Below are positions 8,424 through 17,072 of a stretch of DNA of 64,000 bases, one piece after another. Where the stretch lies: NCBI RefSeq assembly GCF_000010425.1, contig NC_008618.1, forward strand, positions 1,109,946 through 1,173,945, read 5' to 3'. Each line of letters starts with the position of its first letter. The first letter of the stretch is position 1. Position numbers and translations under genes: made by a program. This stretch comes from Bifidobacterium adolescentis ATCC 15703. Its GTDB lineage: Bacteria > Actinomycetota > Actinomycetes > Actinomycetales > Bifidobacteriaceae. The notes beneath the pieces are model-generated. The model saw nothing but the letters and a program-made list of their open reading frames with translations. It made no database searches and was not told the origin of the DNA.

Positions 8424-9170
8424 CTATCGGTATAGGCCGTGTTTACCGATGTATTGCACCACGCCATCGGGTACGAGATACCAAACGGGTTCGCCATGTT
8501 CGGCGCGGCGACGCACATCCGTGGAGGAAATCGCCAAAGCGGGAATCTCCAGCGTATCCACCTTGCCTTCAGGTAATTTCACGCCGTCCGGCGAGGAATA
8601 ACCGGGACGTGTCACGGCCACGAAATGCGCCAGCTCCCACATCTTGTTGGCGTCCTTCCATTGCATGATCTCCGCCACGGCGTCGGCACCGGTGATGAAG
8701 AACAGTTCCGCATCGGGATACTGGGCGCGGATGTCACGCAGGGTGTCGATGGTGTAGGTGACGCCGGGACGGTCGATGTCCACGCGCGACACGGTGAATT
8801 TCGGATTCGACGCGGTGGCGATGACCGTCATAAGGTACCGGTCCTCCGCATTGGTGACCTTCTTGTCCAACTTGAACACCGGCCGTCCGGTCGGCACGAA
8901 GATCACCTCGTCGAGGTCGTACACCCAGGACACTTCGGAGGCTGCGACCAAATGGCCGTTATGGATCGGATCGAAAGTGCCGCCCATGATGCCGATGCGC
9001 AACCGGTTGTGCCAGTTGCCTCGTGCGGACCTGCGTCCGGTGGTCACGGCTGATTGCGGCCGGTCTACGGATAGTTCCGACATGCGTCGTTCCGGCTCGA
9101 CCACGTAGCTGACGGTCAGTTCGGGATCGGCCTCCGCAGATTCCGGCCGCATGCGTTTTGGTCCGGTCAT
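8424..9170 (-). CDS. nadD: Nicotinate-nucleotide adenylyltransferase
   Basis: A 248-residue nucleotidyltransferase joining nicotinate mononucleotide and ATP to deamido-NAD. The adenylyltransferase motif [12 protein letters not shown] is at about residues 63-74 and the C-terminal ISSTDVRRR near 219. The first 55 residues have no match to the usual NadD start. The ATGA overlap with the upstream gene supports 9170 as the start, but internal in-frame ATGs exist. It is translationally coupled to the preceding unknown gene and to proA. Confidence 0.95.
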   Translation of the reverse strand: MTGPKRMRPESAEADPELTVSYVVEPERRMSELSVDRPQSAVTTGRRSARGNWHNRLRIGIMGGTFDPIHNGHLVAASEVSWVYDLDEVIFVPTGRPVFKLDKKVTNAEDRYLMTVIATASNPKFTVSRVDIDRPGVTYTIDTLRDIRAQYPDAELFFITGADAVAEIMQWKDANKMWELAHFVAVTRPGYSSPDGVKLPEGKVDTLEIPALAISSTDVRRRAEHGEPVWYLVPDGVVQYIGKHGLYR

Positions 9171-9787
9171 GCGGACGCTCCGCTCTTTTGCGCGCCATCG
9201 GCCTGCTGTTCGGCCTGTTTCTCGGCCTGCTGCTCTTTGTCCGCGTCGGCGGTTTCCTGCTCGATGCTGTCCGCGGTCGGTGAGGCGTTGTCGGGATCGA
9301 TCTTGTCCATATCCTCATCCCACTCGTCCTGCACCACACGTCGAATCTCGGCGAATGTCGGCAGCGGGAAATCCGGCTGGTATATACTGCGGATTCCGGC
9401 AACGCGCTCGGTGACACGAATCAGCGTGTCGGTCATGCCGACGATGTCATGATCTCGTTCCATCGCGCTGAACTTGGCGATGTGCTGTTCCATGACCCGC
9501 ATCTGCTCGTCGATATCGTCAAGCTGGGCGGCATCGGGAGTGATGACGTCCGAAGCGTCGGTTTCGGGCCAGCCGATCAACACCGCGTCGGCGTATTCGA
9601 GCGAGGCGCGTTCGTCCGCGGACGCGATACCGTCTTCGACCTGCACAAGGAACACATACCGCACGATGCTCAATCGTTCGGATGCCAATCGCAATCTGAG
9701 CATTGGGTCGGTCAAGTCCGCGTTCCATGGGTTCTTGTTGTCCTGCATGGTGTGCTGCATATTGTCCTGCATGACTTCGTCGCTCAT
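9167..9787 (-). CDS. Hypothetical acidic protein between proA and nadD
   Basis: A 206-residue soluble, acidic protein starting [20 protein letters not shown]. The body (about residues 25-150) is helical, with conserved-looking stretches [20 protein letters not shown] and [20 protein letters not shown]. The C-terminal 50 residues are a low-complexity Glu/Gln/Ala tail. No domain is recognised. It overlaps proA upstream and nadD downstream by ATGA junctions, so the three are translated as a coupled unit. The start at 9787 is fixed by the overlap and by AGGTGAGA upstream. Its position suggests a conserved bifidobacterial gene, but no role can be assigned. Confidence 0.8.
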   Translation of the reverse strand: MSDEVMQDNMQHTMQDNKNPWNADLTDPMLRLRLASERLSIVRYVFLVQVEDGIASADERASLEYADAVLIGWPETDASDVITPDAAQLDDIDEQMRVMEQHIAKFSAMERDHDIVGMTDTLIRVTERVAGIRSIYQPDFPLPTFAEIRRVVQDEWDEDMDKIDPDNASPTADSIEQETADADKEQQAEKQAEQQADGAQKSGASA

Positions 9788-11097
9788 TCTCTCACCTGTC
9801 CTGTTCCGTAGCCAATCCATTTGGTCGTGGTCATCTCGTGCAGCCCCATCGGACCGCGCGCATGCATCTTCTGTGTGGAGATGCCAAGTTCCGCGCCGAA
9901 TCCGAACACGCCGCCATCGGTGAAACGTGTGGAGGCGTTGACCATCACCACCGCCGAGTCGATGCGGGCGGTGAATTCCTCGATGGCCGAATAGTCTTCG
10001 GCGATGATGGATTCGGTGTGCCCGGTGGAGTGGCGGTTGATATGCGCGATGGCCTCGTCAAGCGAGTCGACCACCTTGATGCCGATTTTGAGTGCCAGAT
10101 ATTCGGTGTCCCAATCCTCGTCGGTGGCATGCACGAGTTGCGCATTTGCGATTCCGGCATGTTCGATGATGCCATACGCGCGTTCGTCGGCATGCATTTC
10201 GACTCCCGCTGCGGCGAGCGCTGCCGCGGCTTTCGGCAGGAAGCTTTCGGCGATGTCTTTGTGGACGAGGAGTTTTTCGGTGGCGTTGCATACGCCGACG
10301 CGTTGGGTTTTGGCGTTGATGAGGATGGGGATGGCTTTGTCGGGGTTGCCGGTGCGGTCGACGTAGATGTGCACGTTGCCGGCTCCGGTTTCGATGACGG
10401 GGACTTTGGAGTTGCGTACCACGGCTTGGATGAGTCCTGCTCCCCCGCGTGGGATGAGCACGTCGATGTGGCCGCGTGCTTCCATCATGGCGGTGGCGCC
10501 GTCGCGTCCGTATTGGTCTACGGTGGCGATCATGTTGTGGTCGTATCCGTGTTTGGTGAGTACGTCGGCGATGACGGCGAGTGTTGCCGCGTTGGTGTGT
10601 TCGGCCGCGTGTCCGCCGCGCAGCAGGACGGCGTTGCCGGATTTGATGCATAGGGAGGCAACGTCGACGGTGACGTTGGGGCGTGCTTCGTAGATCATGC
10701 CGAGCACGCCGATGGGGACGCGTACCTGCTGCAGTCGTAGGCCGTTTTCCAGATGGTATCCGCGTACGATTTCGCCGATGGGGTCTGGTAGGGATGCCAC
10801 GTGGCGTACGCCTTGCGCGGCGGCGGTGATGCGCTGCTGGTCGAATTTGAGTCGGTCGAGTTTGCCGGCGTCCATGCCGTCGGTTTCGGCTTTGTTCATG
10901 TCGAGCGTGTTGGCTGCGGCGATGTCGTCCGCATGCTGGTCGAGTGCGTCGGCGATGGCGTTGAGCAGTTGGTTTTTGGCTTCGGTGTTTGCCTGGGCAA
11001 GTTGCGATTGCGCGGTGCGGGCTGCGTCGCCCATGGCGCATACTGCTTCGAACACGTCGGCGTTCATGGCGGTGCCTTGGTTCTGTGGATTCGTCAT
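9784..11097 (-). CDS. proA: Gamma-glutamyl phosphate reductase
   Basis: A 437-residue aldehyde-dehydrogenase-superfamily enzyme that reduces glutamyl 5-phosphate to the semialdehyde with NADPH, the second step of proline synthesis. [12 protein letters not shown] is at about 134-145, and the catalytic cysteine is in [12 protein letters not shown] (Cys270). [21 protein letters not shown] marks the family's C-terminal end. proB is not in this window, so the partner glutamate kinase is encoded elsewhere. Confidence 0.97.
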   Translation of the reverse strand: MTNPQNQGTAMNADVFEAVCAMGDAARTAQSQLAQANTEAKNQLLNAIADALDQHADDIAAANTLDMNKAETDGMDAGKLDRLKFDQQRITAAAQGVRHVASLPDPIGEIVRGYHLENGLRLQQVRVPIGVLGMIYEARPNVTVDVASLCIKSGNAVLLRGGHAAEHTNAATLAVIADVLTKHGYDHNMIATVDQYGRDGATAMMEARGHIDVLIPRGGAGLIQAVVRNSKVPVIETGAGNVHIYVDRTGNPDKAIPILINAKTQRVGVCNATEKLLVHKDIAESFLPKAAAALAAAGVEMHADERAYGIIEHAGIANAQLVHATDEDWDTEYLALKIGIKVVDSLDEAIAHINRHSTGHTESIIAEDYSAIEEFTARIDSAVVMVNASTRFTDGGVFGFGAELGISTQKMHARGPMGLHEMTTTKWIGYGTGQVRE

Positions 11098-11201
11098 AGT
11101 CTCTTAGAATAGCGCGAAATCACGCCTCGCTGGGCAATGACGGCCATTTTCGGGTCGTTGGTTGCGCGGCGGGACGCGATTTCGTCAGTCGAGGCTGGTG
11201 A

Positions 11202-12503
11202 TCAGTGGATTTGGTCGAGTCCCGGGTAAAGCGGGAAGTCTTCGGCAAGCTTGTCGACGCGCGCCTTGAGCGCGTCGACGTCCTGTCCTGCGGCGAGCGC
11301 GGTGCCGATGATGTCGGCGACTTCCTCGTATTCCTTGGGTCCGAAGCCGCGGGTGGCGAGTGCGCTGGTGCCGATGCGCAGGCCGGAGGCCACGGATGCG
11401 GGGCGTGGGTCGAACGGGACGGTGTTGCGGTTGATGGTGATGCCGCATTGTGCGAGCAGGTCTTCGCCTTGTTTGCCGTCCATTTCGCTGTTGCGTAGGT
11501 CGACCATGACCAGGTGCACGTCGGTGCCGCCGGTCAGGACGCTGATGCCGTTGTTTTTGACGTCGTCGGCCATGAGGCGTTCGGCAAGGATCTTGGCGCC
11601 GTCGAGGGTGCGTTGCATGCGGTCTTTGAATTCCGGGGTGGCGGCGACTTTGAAGGCGACGGCCTTGCCGGCGATGACGTGCATGAGCGGGCCGCCTTGC
11701 TGGCCGGGGAATACGGCGGAGTTGAGTTTCTTGGCGTATTCCTGCTTGGCGAGGATGAAGCCGGAGCGTGGGCCGCCGAGGGTTTTGTGCGCGGTGGAGG
11801 ATACGACGTCGGCGTATGGGACGGGGCTTGGATGCAGTCCGGCGGCTACGAGGCCGGCGAAGTGGGCCATGTCCACCCAGAATTTGGCGCCGACCTCGTC
11901 GGCGATCTCCTTCATGGCTTTGAAGTCTTCGATGCGCGGGTAGGCGCTCCATCCGCCGATGATCATGGCGGGATGGGTTTCGAGCGCACGCTGGCGGATG
12001 ATTTCCGGGTCGATGCGGAAGGTTTCGGGATTCACGCCGTAGGCTTCGGCGTGGTAGAAGCGGCCGGAGAAGTTGATTTTCATGCCATGGGTGAGGTGGC
12101 CGCCGTGGTCGAGGGCGAGGCCGAGGACCGTGTCGCCGGGTTTGACGAGCGCCTGGTAGACGGCTGCGTTGGCCTGTGCGCCGGAGTGCGGCTGTACGTT
12201 GGCGTATTCGGCGCCGAATAGGCTTTTGGCGCGTTCGCGGGCGATGGTTTCGATTTTGTCCACCTGCTCGCAGCCGCCGTAGTAGCGGCGTCCCGGATAG
12301 CCTTCGGCGTATTTGTTGGTCAGTACGGAGCCTTGTGCCTGAAGCACTGCACGCGGCACGAAGTTTTCGGAGGCGATCATTTCGAGTCCGTTTTGCTGCC
12401 TGGATAGTTCGGCGTCGAGGATTTCGGCGATTTCCGGATCCGCTTCGGCGATGGGCGCGTTGAACATGTCGTTCGGTGTTTGCGCAAGAGGTGATGCAGT
12501 CAT
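11202..12503 (-). CDS. glyA: Serine hydroxymethyltransferase
   Basis: A 433-residue PLP enzyme interconverting serine and glycine with tetrahydrofolate, the main source of one-carbon units. The family signature [13 protein letters not shown] contains the PLP lysine at residue 240; MIASENFVP is near 42-50 and [15 protein letters not shown] at 63-77. The start at 12503 has a strong AAGGAGGG ribosome site; a longer frame to 12764 has no support. It is transcribed divergently from thrC, linking serine/glycine and threonine metabolism. Confidence 0.97.
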   Translation of the reverse strand: MTASPLAQTPNDMFNAPIAEADPEIAEILDAELSRQQNGLEMIASENFVPRAVLQAQGSVLTNKYAEGYPGRRYYGGCEQVDKIETIARERAKSLFGAEYANVQPHSGAQANAAVYQALVKPGDTVLGLALDHGGHLTHGMKINFSGRFYHAEAYGVNPETFRIDPEIIRQRALETHPAMIIGGWSAYPRIEDFKAMKEIADEVGAKFWVDMAHFAGLVAAGLHPSPVPYADVVSSTAHKTLGGPRSGFILAKQEYAKKLNSAVFPGQQGGPLMHVIAGKAVAFKVAATPEFKDRMQRTLDGAKILAERLMADDVKNNGISVLTGGTDVHLVMVDLRNSEMDGKQGEDLLAQCGITINRNTVPFDPRPASVASGLRIGTSALATRGFGPKEYEEVADIIGTALAAGQDVDALKARVDKLAEDFPLYPGLDQIH

Positions 12504-12804
12504 GAAGCCCTCCTTGACTTCGGAATGATCATCCGCTGTACCGCGGGTTACAGAGCAGTGTACGTGTGAAAACGATCGGAGGAAAACCGGGTTTCGAAAC
12601 ATGTGGGAAATATGGCACCGCCTGCGCGCGAAGACATGGACGGCACGATCGCGGTGCCACGTGGAAAAGCAGGACCTTCCGTCGGCAATCGTATGGGGTC
12701 GGCGTCCCATTCCACGGACGCGAGGCGACGTTCTTCCCACCTGTGCCGGTACACTGAGAAGCACGTTTGACGTAATCTGTCCGTTCTATTGCTAAGGAAA
12801 TCAA
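12504..12804. other. Divergent glyA/thrC control region
   Basis: A 301-base non-coding stretch between two divergent amino-acid genes. It holds two copies of GTACACTG-like sequence in opposite orientation (about 12557-12564 on the minus strand and 12747-12754 on the plus strand) that could serve as -10 boxes, and a GTTTCGAAAC palindrome near 12591. No leader peptide, T-box or riboswitch was recognised. Confidence 0.4.
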
Positions 12805-14292
12805 GTGACCACGTTCCACAGCACACGCAGCACCACCGATTCGCTTACCTCCAAGCAGGCCATCCGCAAGGGCATCGCCGATGATGGCGGCCTGTTCGTG
12901 ACCGACTCCTTGGGTGAGACCCATGTGGATATCGCTTCCTTGGCCGGCAAGTCCTACCAGCAGATCGCGTTCGATGTGCTGTCCGTGCTGCTGCCGGACT
13001 ACACCGAGGCCGAGCTCAAGGAGTGCATCGACGAGGCGTACGGCCCGCAGTGGTCCGACGAGAAGATCACTCCGGTCAAGCCGCTCGGCGATGACTATGT
13101 GATGGAACTGTTCAACGGTCCGACTTCCGCGTTCAAAGATGTGGCGCTGCAGATTCTGCCGCGTTTCATGGCGCGCACCACTCCGGCGGATGGCGACGCG
13201 GATGAGAAGATCATGATCGTCACCGCCACGTCCGGCGACACCGGCAAGGCCGCGTTGGCTGGTTTCGCGGACGCCGCGGGCACCGGCATCACCGTGTTCT
13301 ATCCGGAAGGCAAGGTCAGCCAGGTGCAGGAGCTGCAGATGACCACGCAGTCCGGCTCCAATGTGAACGTGTGCGCGGTCAAGGGCAATTTCGATGACGC
13401 GCAGTCCGCCGTCAAGCGCATCTTCGGCGACAAGGAGCTTGCCGGACGTCTCGCCGATGATTCGCATGTGGTGCTTTCCTCCGCGAATTCCATCAATGTG
13501 GGCCGTCTGGTGCCGCAGGTCGTCTATTACTTCTCCGCGTACGCGCAGCTGCTGGAACGCCAGGTCATCAATGTGGGCGACGAGGTCGAGTTCGTTGTGC
13601 CGACGGGTAATTTCGGCGACATCCTCGCCGGCTATTACGCGAAACTGCTGGGCCTGCCGGTCAAGCATCTTGTGGTGGCGTCCGACAAGAACAACGTGCT
13701 GTTCGACTTCCTGACTTCCGGCACGTACAACCGTCAGCGTCCGTTCTTCCAGACCATTTCCCCGTCGATGGATATCCTCATCTCATCGAACCTGGAGCGC
13801 ATGCTGTATTACATGTCCGACAAGGACACACGCCTGATCTCCATGCTGATGAACGATCTGAGCCAGTGGGGCGCCTACGAGGTTCCCGAGCCGATGATGA
13901 AGAAGATTCGTTCCATCTTCGGCACCGGTTGGGCCGATGAGAACCAGGTGCGCGAGATGATCGCGGACTGCTGGAACAAGAACCATTACGTGATCGACCC
14001 GCACACCGCATGCGGCTACTACGTCATGCAGCAGATGCCGCGCGATCCGCTCACGCCGCGCGTGCTGCTGTCCACCGCCAGCCCGTACAAGTTCCCGCGC
14101 GTAGTCAACGAATCTCTGGGTCTTGACGCGTCCGGCACCGATTTCGAATGCATGGACGTGCTTGCCAAGGCCACCGGCACCACCGCTCCGGCCGCGCTGC
14201 GCGGTCTTGAGACCGCCAACGTGCGTTTCGATAACGTCGTCGAAATCGACGGCATGGAAGGATTCGTCGAGCAGGCCGCGAAGGCGCTGTAA
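12805..14292 (+). CDS. thrC: Threonine synthase
   Basis: A 495-residue PLP enzyme converting O-phosphohomoserine to threonine. The PLP lysine lies in NGPTSAFKDVALQ (Lys111), and TATSGDTGKAAL at about 135-146 binds the cofactor phosphate. The length and the N-terminal domain match the fungal/E. coli-like long class. It starts at GTG 12805 after AAGGAAA. A clear terminator follows, so it is transcribed alone. Confidence 0.97.
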   Translation: MTTFHSTRSTTDSLTSKQAIRKGIADDGGLFVTDSLGETHVDIASLAGKSYQQIAFDVLSVLLPDYTEAELKECIDEAYGPQWSDEKITPVKPLGDDYVMELFNGPTSAFKDVALQILPRFMARTTPADGDADEKIMIVTATSGDTGKAALAGFADAAGTGITVFYPEGKVSQVQELQMTTQSGSNVNVCAVKGNFDDAQSAVKRIFGDKELAGRLADDSHVVLSSANSINVGRLVPQVVYYFSAYAQLLERQVINVGDEVEFVVPTGNFGDILAGYYAKLLGLPVKHLVVASDKNNVLFDFLTSGTYNRQRPFFQTISPSMDILISSNLERMLYYMSDKDTRLISMLMNDLSQWGAYEVPEPMMKKIRSIFGTGWADENQVREMIADCWNKNHYVIDPHTACGYYVMQQMPRDPLTPRVLLSTASPYKFPRVVNESLGLDASGTDFECMDVLAKATGTTAPAALRGLETANVRFDNVVEIDGMEGFVEQAAKAL

Positions 14293-14331
14293 GGTTTCGA
14301 CAGGCAAAACGGCAACGATACATAGAAGAAT

Positions 14332-14363
14332 CGGCTGTCCGCGATATGCGGGCGGCCGTTTTT
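14332..14363 (+). terminator. Terminator after thrC
   Basis: CGGCTGTCCGC (14332-14342) pairs with GCGGGCGGCCG (14348-14358) around GATAT, allowing a G-U and a mismatch, followed directly by TTTTT. Confidence 0.85.
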
Positions 14364-14405
14364 CATTGACGCTGGTACAGTGCGTTCCCGAAAGGCAGGA
14401 GAATC

Positions 14406-15653
14406 ATGAGCGTAGCTTCAGCATCGCAGTCGGGCGTAACGGCAAATCGGCCGGATGAACCCGCGGAACCGAGGAAGGACCGGCTCATCACCCGTGACGT
14501 GGCGCTGGTGATGCTGGCGACGTTCTTCTTCATGACCAGCAACATGGTGATCACGCCGGTCATCGCCGGCTATGGCGAGTCGATGGGAGCGACGGGCGCG
14601 CTGATGGGCGTGATCGCCGGCGCGATGAGTTTCGTGTCTCTGTTCTGCCGTCCCATCGCGGGCAATCTGTCGGATTTGGTCAGCAAGAGGTTGCTGGTGG
14701 CTGCGGGAACGGTGCTGTACATCGTGGCGGGCGTCATGTATTGTCTTGCCGATTCGACGGGCATGCTGGTCGTGGCGCGCATGGTCAACGGGCTTGGCTT
14801 CGCATGCGGCACGGTTTGTCTGGCGACGTGGGTGTCGCTGCTGCTTCCGATCCGGCATATGGGCGCGGGCATGGGATTGTACGGCATCGTCAACGCGTTG
14901 GCGATTGCGGTCGGCCCGGCACTCGGCATCCGTCTGCAGGCGGCCGTCGGCTACCAGTGGACGTTCATCGCATCGCTGACGCTTAACGTGTGCGCGTTCG
15001 TGACGGTTCTGCTGGTGAAAAACGGTGGCAGGCCGGCTCGTAAAACCGTTGCCGCCGAGCAGTCGTTACGGCATCGTCTGCGTCTTCGCAATCTGGTGGA
15101 GCCACGGGCCATTCCATTGGCCGCGGTGTTCATGATGTTCGCCATCCCTTATTTCGCGAACCAGTCGTTCCTGGTGGATTACATTTCCACACGACATCTG
15201 CGTATCTCGTCCGACTTGTTCTTCGTGTTCTATGCGGCCGCGCTGCTGGTACTGCGGCTCACGTTGCGCGACCTGTTCGATTCGAAGGGTTTCCGTTTCT
15301 GGCTTGTCGTCTGTTCGTTTGCGATGTTGGCGTCGCTTGCCTTTCTCACGTTCATGACGAACGATTGGTATCTGCTTGGCGCGGGCATCGCCATGGCGGC
15401 CAGTTATGGACTGATGAGTTCCGTCACGCAGGCGCAGGCGGTGGTGATCGCCGGCCGGGAGCGCAGTGGCTTGGCCAACGGCACGTACTATATGGGCATC
15501 GACTTGGGTATGGCGTTGGGGCCGGTGCTGGCTGGAGTTCTCTATGGGCACCTGCCGATCGCATGGTTCTATCCCCTGTTCATGCTGGCGCTGCCGGTGT
15601 CTTGGCTGATCTACCTGTCCTTCCACCGTCTCATCCATCCGTCGCACAAGTAA
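14406..15653 (+). CDS. MFS transporter
   Basis: A 415-residue major facilitator protein with about twelve hydrophobic segments after a 30-residue polar N-terminus. The loop between segments 2 and 3 reads RPIAGNLSDLVSKRLL, a variant of the family's GxxxDRxGRR motif. This group contains drug/metabolite efflux proteins. It starts after GGCAGGAG. No regulator or enzyme gene is linked, so the substrate cannot be predicted. Confidence 0.85.
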   Translation: MSVASASQSGVTANRPDEPAEPRKDRLITRDVALVMLATFFFMTSNMVITPVIAGYGESMGATGALMGVIAGAMSFVSLFCRPIAGNLSDLVSKRLLVAAGTVLYIVAGVMYCLADSTGMLVVARMVNGLGFACGTVCLATWVSLLLPIRHMGAGMGLYGIVNALAIAVGPALGIRLQAAVGYQWTFIASLTLNVCAFVTVLLVKNGGRPARKTVAAEQSLRHRLRLRNLVEPRAIPLAAVFMMFAIPYFANQSFLVDYISTRHLRISSDLFFVFYAAALLVLRLTLRDLFDSKGFRFWLVVCSFAMLASLAFLTFMTNDWYLLGAGIAMAASYGLMSSVTQAQAVVIAGRERSGLANGTYYMGIDLGMALGPVLAGVLYGHLPIAWFYPLFMLALPVSWLIYLSFHRLIHPSHK

Positions 15654-15720
15654 CGGACAGGCACCGCAGCCGGTAGGCACCAACTGTTCAGAATGGCGGA
15701 ATACCAAGGTTTTCAATTAC

Positions 15721-15758
15721 GGCCATGCTGTTATAGATCATATAATAACAGCATGGCC
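15721..15758. promoter_or_regulatory. Long perfect palindrome, probable GntR operator
   Basis: Arms GGCCATGCTGTTAT (15721-15734) and ATAACAGCATGGCC (15745-15758) are perfect complements around a 10-base AT-rich centre. It lies 88 bases upstream of the gntR start and matches the size of a YtrA/GntR dimer site. It could also form an RNA hairpin, but no T-run follows. Confidence 0.6.
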
Positions 15759-15788
15759 AAATCTGTGTTACTGTTATATATAGCTGTT

Positions 15789-15810
15789 GAACAGTTTGCG
15801 TACACTGTTC
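15789..15810. promoter_or_regulatory. Second inverted repeat upstream of gntR
   Basis: GAACAGT (15789-15795) and ACTGTTC (15804-15810) form a 7-base inverted repeat with an 8-base spacer. It overlaps the region where TTGCGT and TATATA could serve as promoter boxes, so a protein bound here would control gntR. It shares the ACAG/CTGT core with the longer palindrome upstream. Confidence 0.5.
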
Positions 15811-15845
15811 GGTCAGGATATATATCACTCGCAGAAAGGGATACA

Positions 15846-16223
15846 GTGAAGCTGAACATCTCATCCGCGTCCGGCAAACCGATTTACGAACAGATCGAAG
15901 ATCAGATCCGAGCGGCGATCATGTCGGGCGAACTGCAAACCGGCGAGGCGCTCCCCTCCCTCAGGAAGCTTGCCAAGGAACTGCACATCAGCGTGCTCAC
16001 CATCGCCAGAGCGTACAGCGAGCTGGCGGATGAGGGGCTTGTCGAGAATGTGCAGGGCAAAGGCACGTTCGTGCTGGCCCACGGCAACGAGCTTATGAAG
16101 GAACGTGCGCGCGAACGCATCATGGACGTGTTCCGGCAGACGGTAACCGCCGCCAAGGCCGCCGACATCAGCCTGCTTGATCTGCTTGGCATGTTCGAGA
16201 AGGCGTATAGGGAACAATCATGA
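15846..16223 (+). CDS. GntR-family regulator, YtrA subfamily
   Basis: A 125-residue regulator. The winged helix spans residues 1-75, with PIYEQIEDQIRAAIMSGEL at about 11-29 and LPSLRKLAKELHISVLTIARAY at about 38-59, followed by GLVENVQGKGTFV. The C-terminal part is a short helical dimerisation segment as in YtrA, not a ligand-binding UTRA or FCD domain. The GTG start at 15846 is chosen because the DNA-binding domain begins there and GCAGAAAGGG lies upstream. YtrA-type regulators usually head an ABC transporter operon; here the next frame is only 13 codons long. Confidence 0.85.
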   Translation: MKLNISSASGKPIYEQIEDQIRAAIMSGELQTGEALPSLRKLAKELHISVLTIARAYSELADEGLVENVQGKGTFVLAHGNELMKERARERIMDVFRQTVTAAKAADISLLDLLGMFEKAYREQS

Positions 16224-16261
16224 GCCGCGTCTTCATGAGGCTCAACAAGATATGGACCTGA
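16220..16261 (+). pseudogene. Thirteen-codon stub after gntR
   Basis: An ATG overlaps the gntR stop as ATGA and opens MSRVFMRLNKIWT before a TGA. In YtrA-type operons this is where the ATPase of an ABC transporter begins. The stub may be the truncated start of such a gene, but it is too short to prove. Confidence 0.3.
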
Positions 16262-16332
16262 TCGGCGTCATGAAAGCGTGAAGCGGTCGAATCACGCAAT
16301 GGCCCGGAAACATCAGGCGATGATGCAAACCG

Positions 16333-17004
16333 TTACAGTATGACGGGCGCGTCGTGGAAGTCGAACATGACGCCGTCGGCCAGATTGCAGATCTCAGGCC
16401 AGTCGGCGTCGGAGGAATCGTCGTGCATGGCCCACACATGCATGCCGACCGACTTGGCCGAGCGCATGCCGACCAGCAGATCCTCGAATACGGTGCAGTC
16501 GCTTGGTTTGATGCCGAGACGCGACGCGGCCAGCAGATATACGTCCGGCTCAGTTTTGCCGACGTCGCCAGCATCGTCGACGCTGACCACGTCATCGAAA
16601 TAGTCGAAAATGCCGACGTGCTTCATGGCCGGTTCGCGCAGCATCGGCGGCAATGACGTGGCCACGGCCAGTTTCGCGCCGCTCGCCTTCAACGATTCCA
16701 GATATTCGCGCGCATACGGTTTGGCTTCAACCACCGTGGCGTACATGACACGTGCCATATGGTCCCACTCCTCCATCAACGCTTCGGGAGTGTCCGACAG
16801 GCCGAATCGTGCGATTGTGTATTCGGCGATCTGGCGGAATTGCATGGCCGCGACCTTCTGCATGTAGTCGTCCGGCACCTCGATGCCGCGTTTGGCAAGG
16901 AAGTCGACGTCCACCTGATCCCACACGCCCATGGAGTCGAGTAGCGTGCCGTCAAGGTCGAAGATGGCGCCTTTGCCTTGGTTCGCCTTGGTTTTCTGTG
17001 TCAT
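16333..17004 (-). CDS. HAD-superfamily hydrolase, phosphoglycolate phosphatase-like
   Basis: A 223-residue phosphatase. The nucleophile motif FDLDGTLLDSMG is near residue 13, motif II VATSLPP near 115, and motif III with K and ED in GKTEPDVYLLAASRLGIKPSDCTVFEDL. The cap domain is inserted after motif I (subclass IA). The start at 17004 has AAAGGAGCC upstream. Substrates of this group are small sugar or nucleoside phosphates and cannot be read from sequence. Confidence 0.88.
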   Translation of the reverse strand: MTQKTKANQGKGAIFDLDGTLLDSMGVWDQVDVDFLAKRGIEVPDDYMQKVAAMQFRQIAEYTIARFGLSDTPEALMEEWDHMARVMYATVVEAKPYAREYLESLKASGAKLAVATSLPPMLREPAMKHVGIFDYFDDVVSVDDAGDVGKTEPDVYLLAASRLGIKPSDCTVFEDLLVGMRSAKSVGMHVWAMHDDSSDADWPEICNLADGVMFDFHDAPVIL

Positions 17005-17072
17005 ATCGGCTCCTTTGTTTTGCAATTACCGCTTTTACGATTTGCGATTACTTTTTACGATTGAATCCGCCG

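Noticed and set aside
12591..12600. GTTTCGAAAC palindrome as a specific operator between glyA and thrC
   Set aside because: It is a single 10-base palindrome with no second copy and no known regulator consensus that I can match.
12504..12764. An N-terminal extension of GlyA to 12764
   Set aside because: The added residues match no serine hydroxymethyltransferase, and a strong AAGGAGGG site precedes the start at 12503.
15693..15845. An extended GntR protein starting at 15693
   Set aside because: The extra residues would be encoded by the operator palindromes, and the DNA-binding domain begins right after the GTG at 15846.
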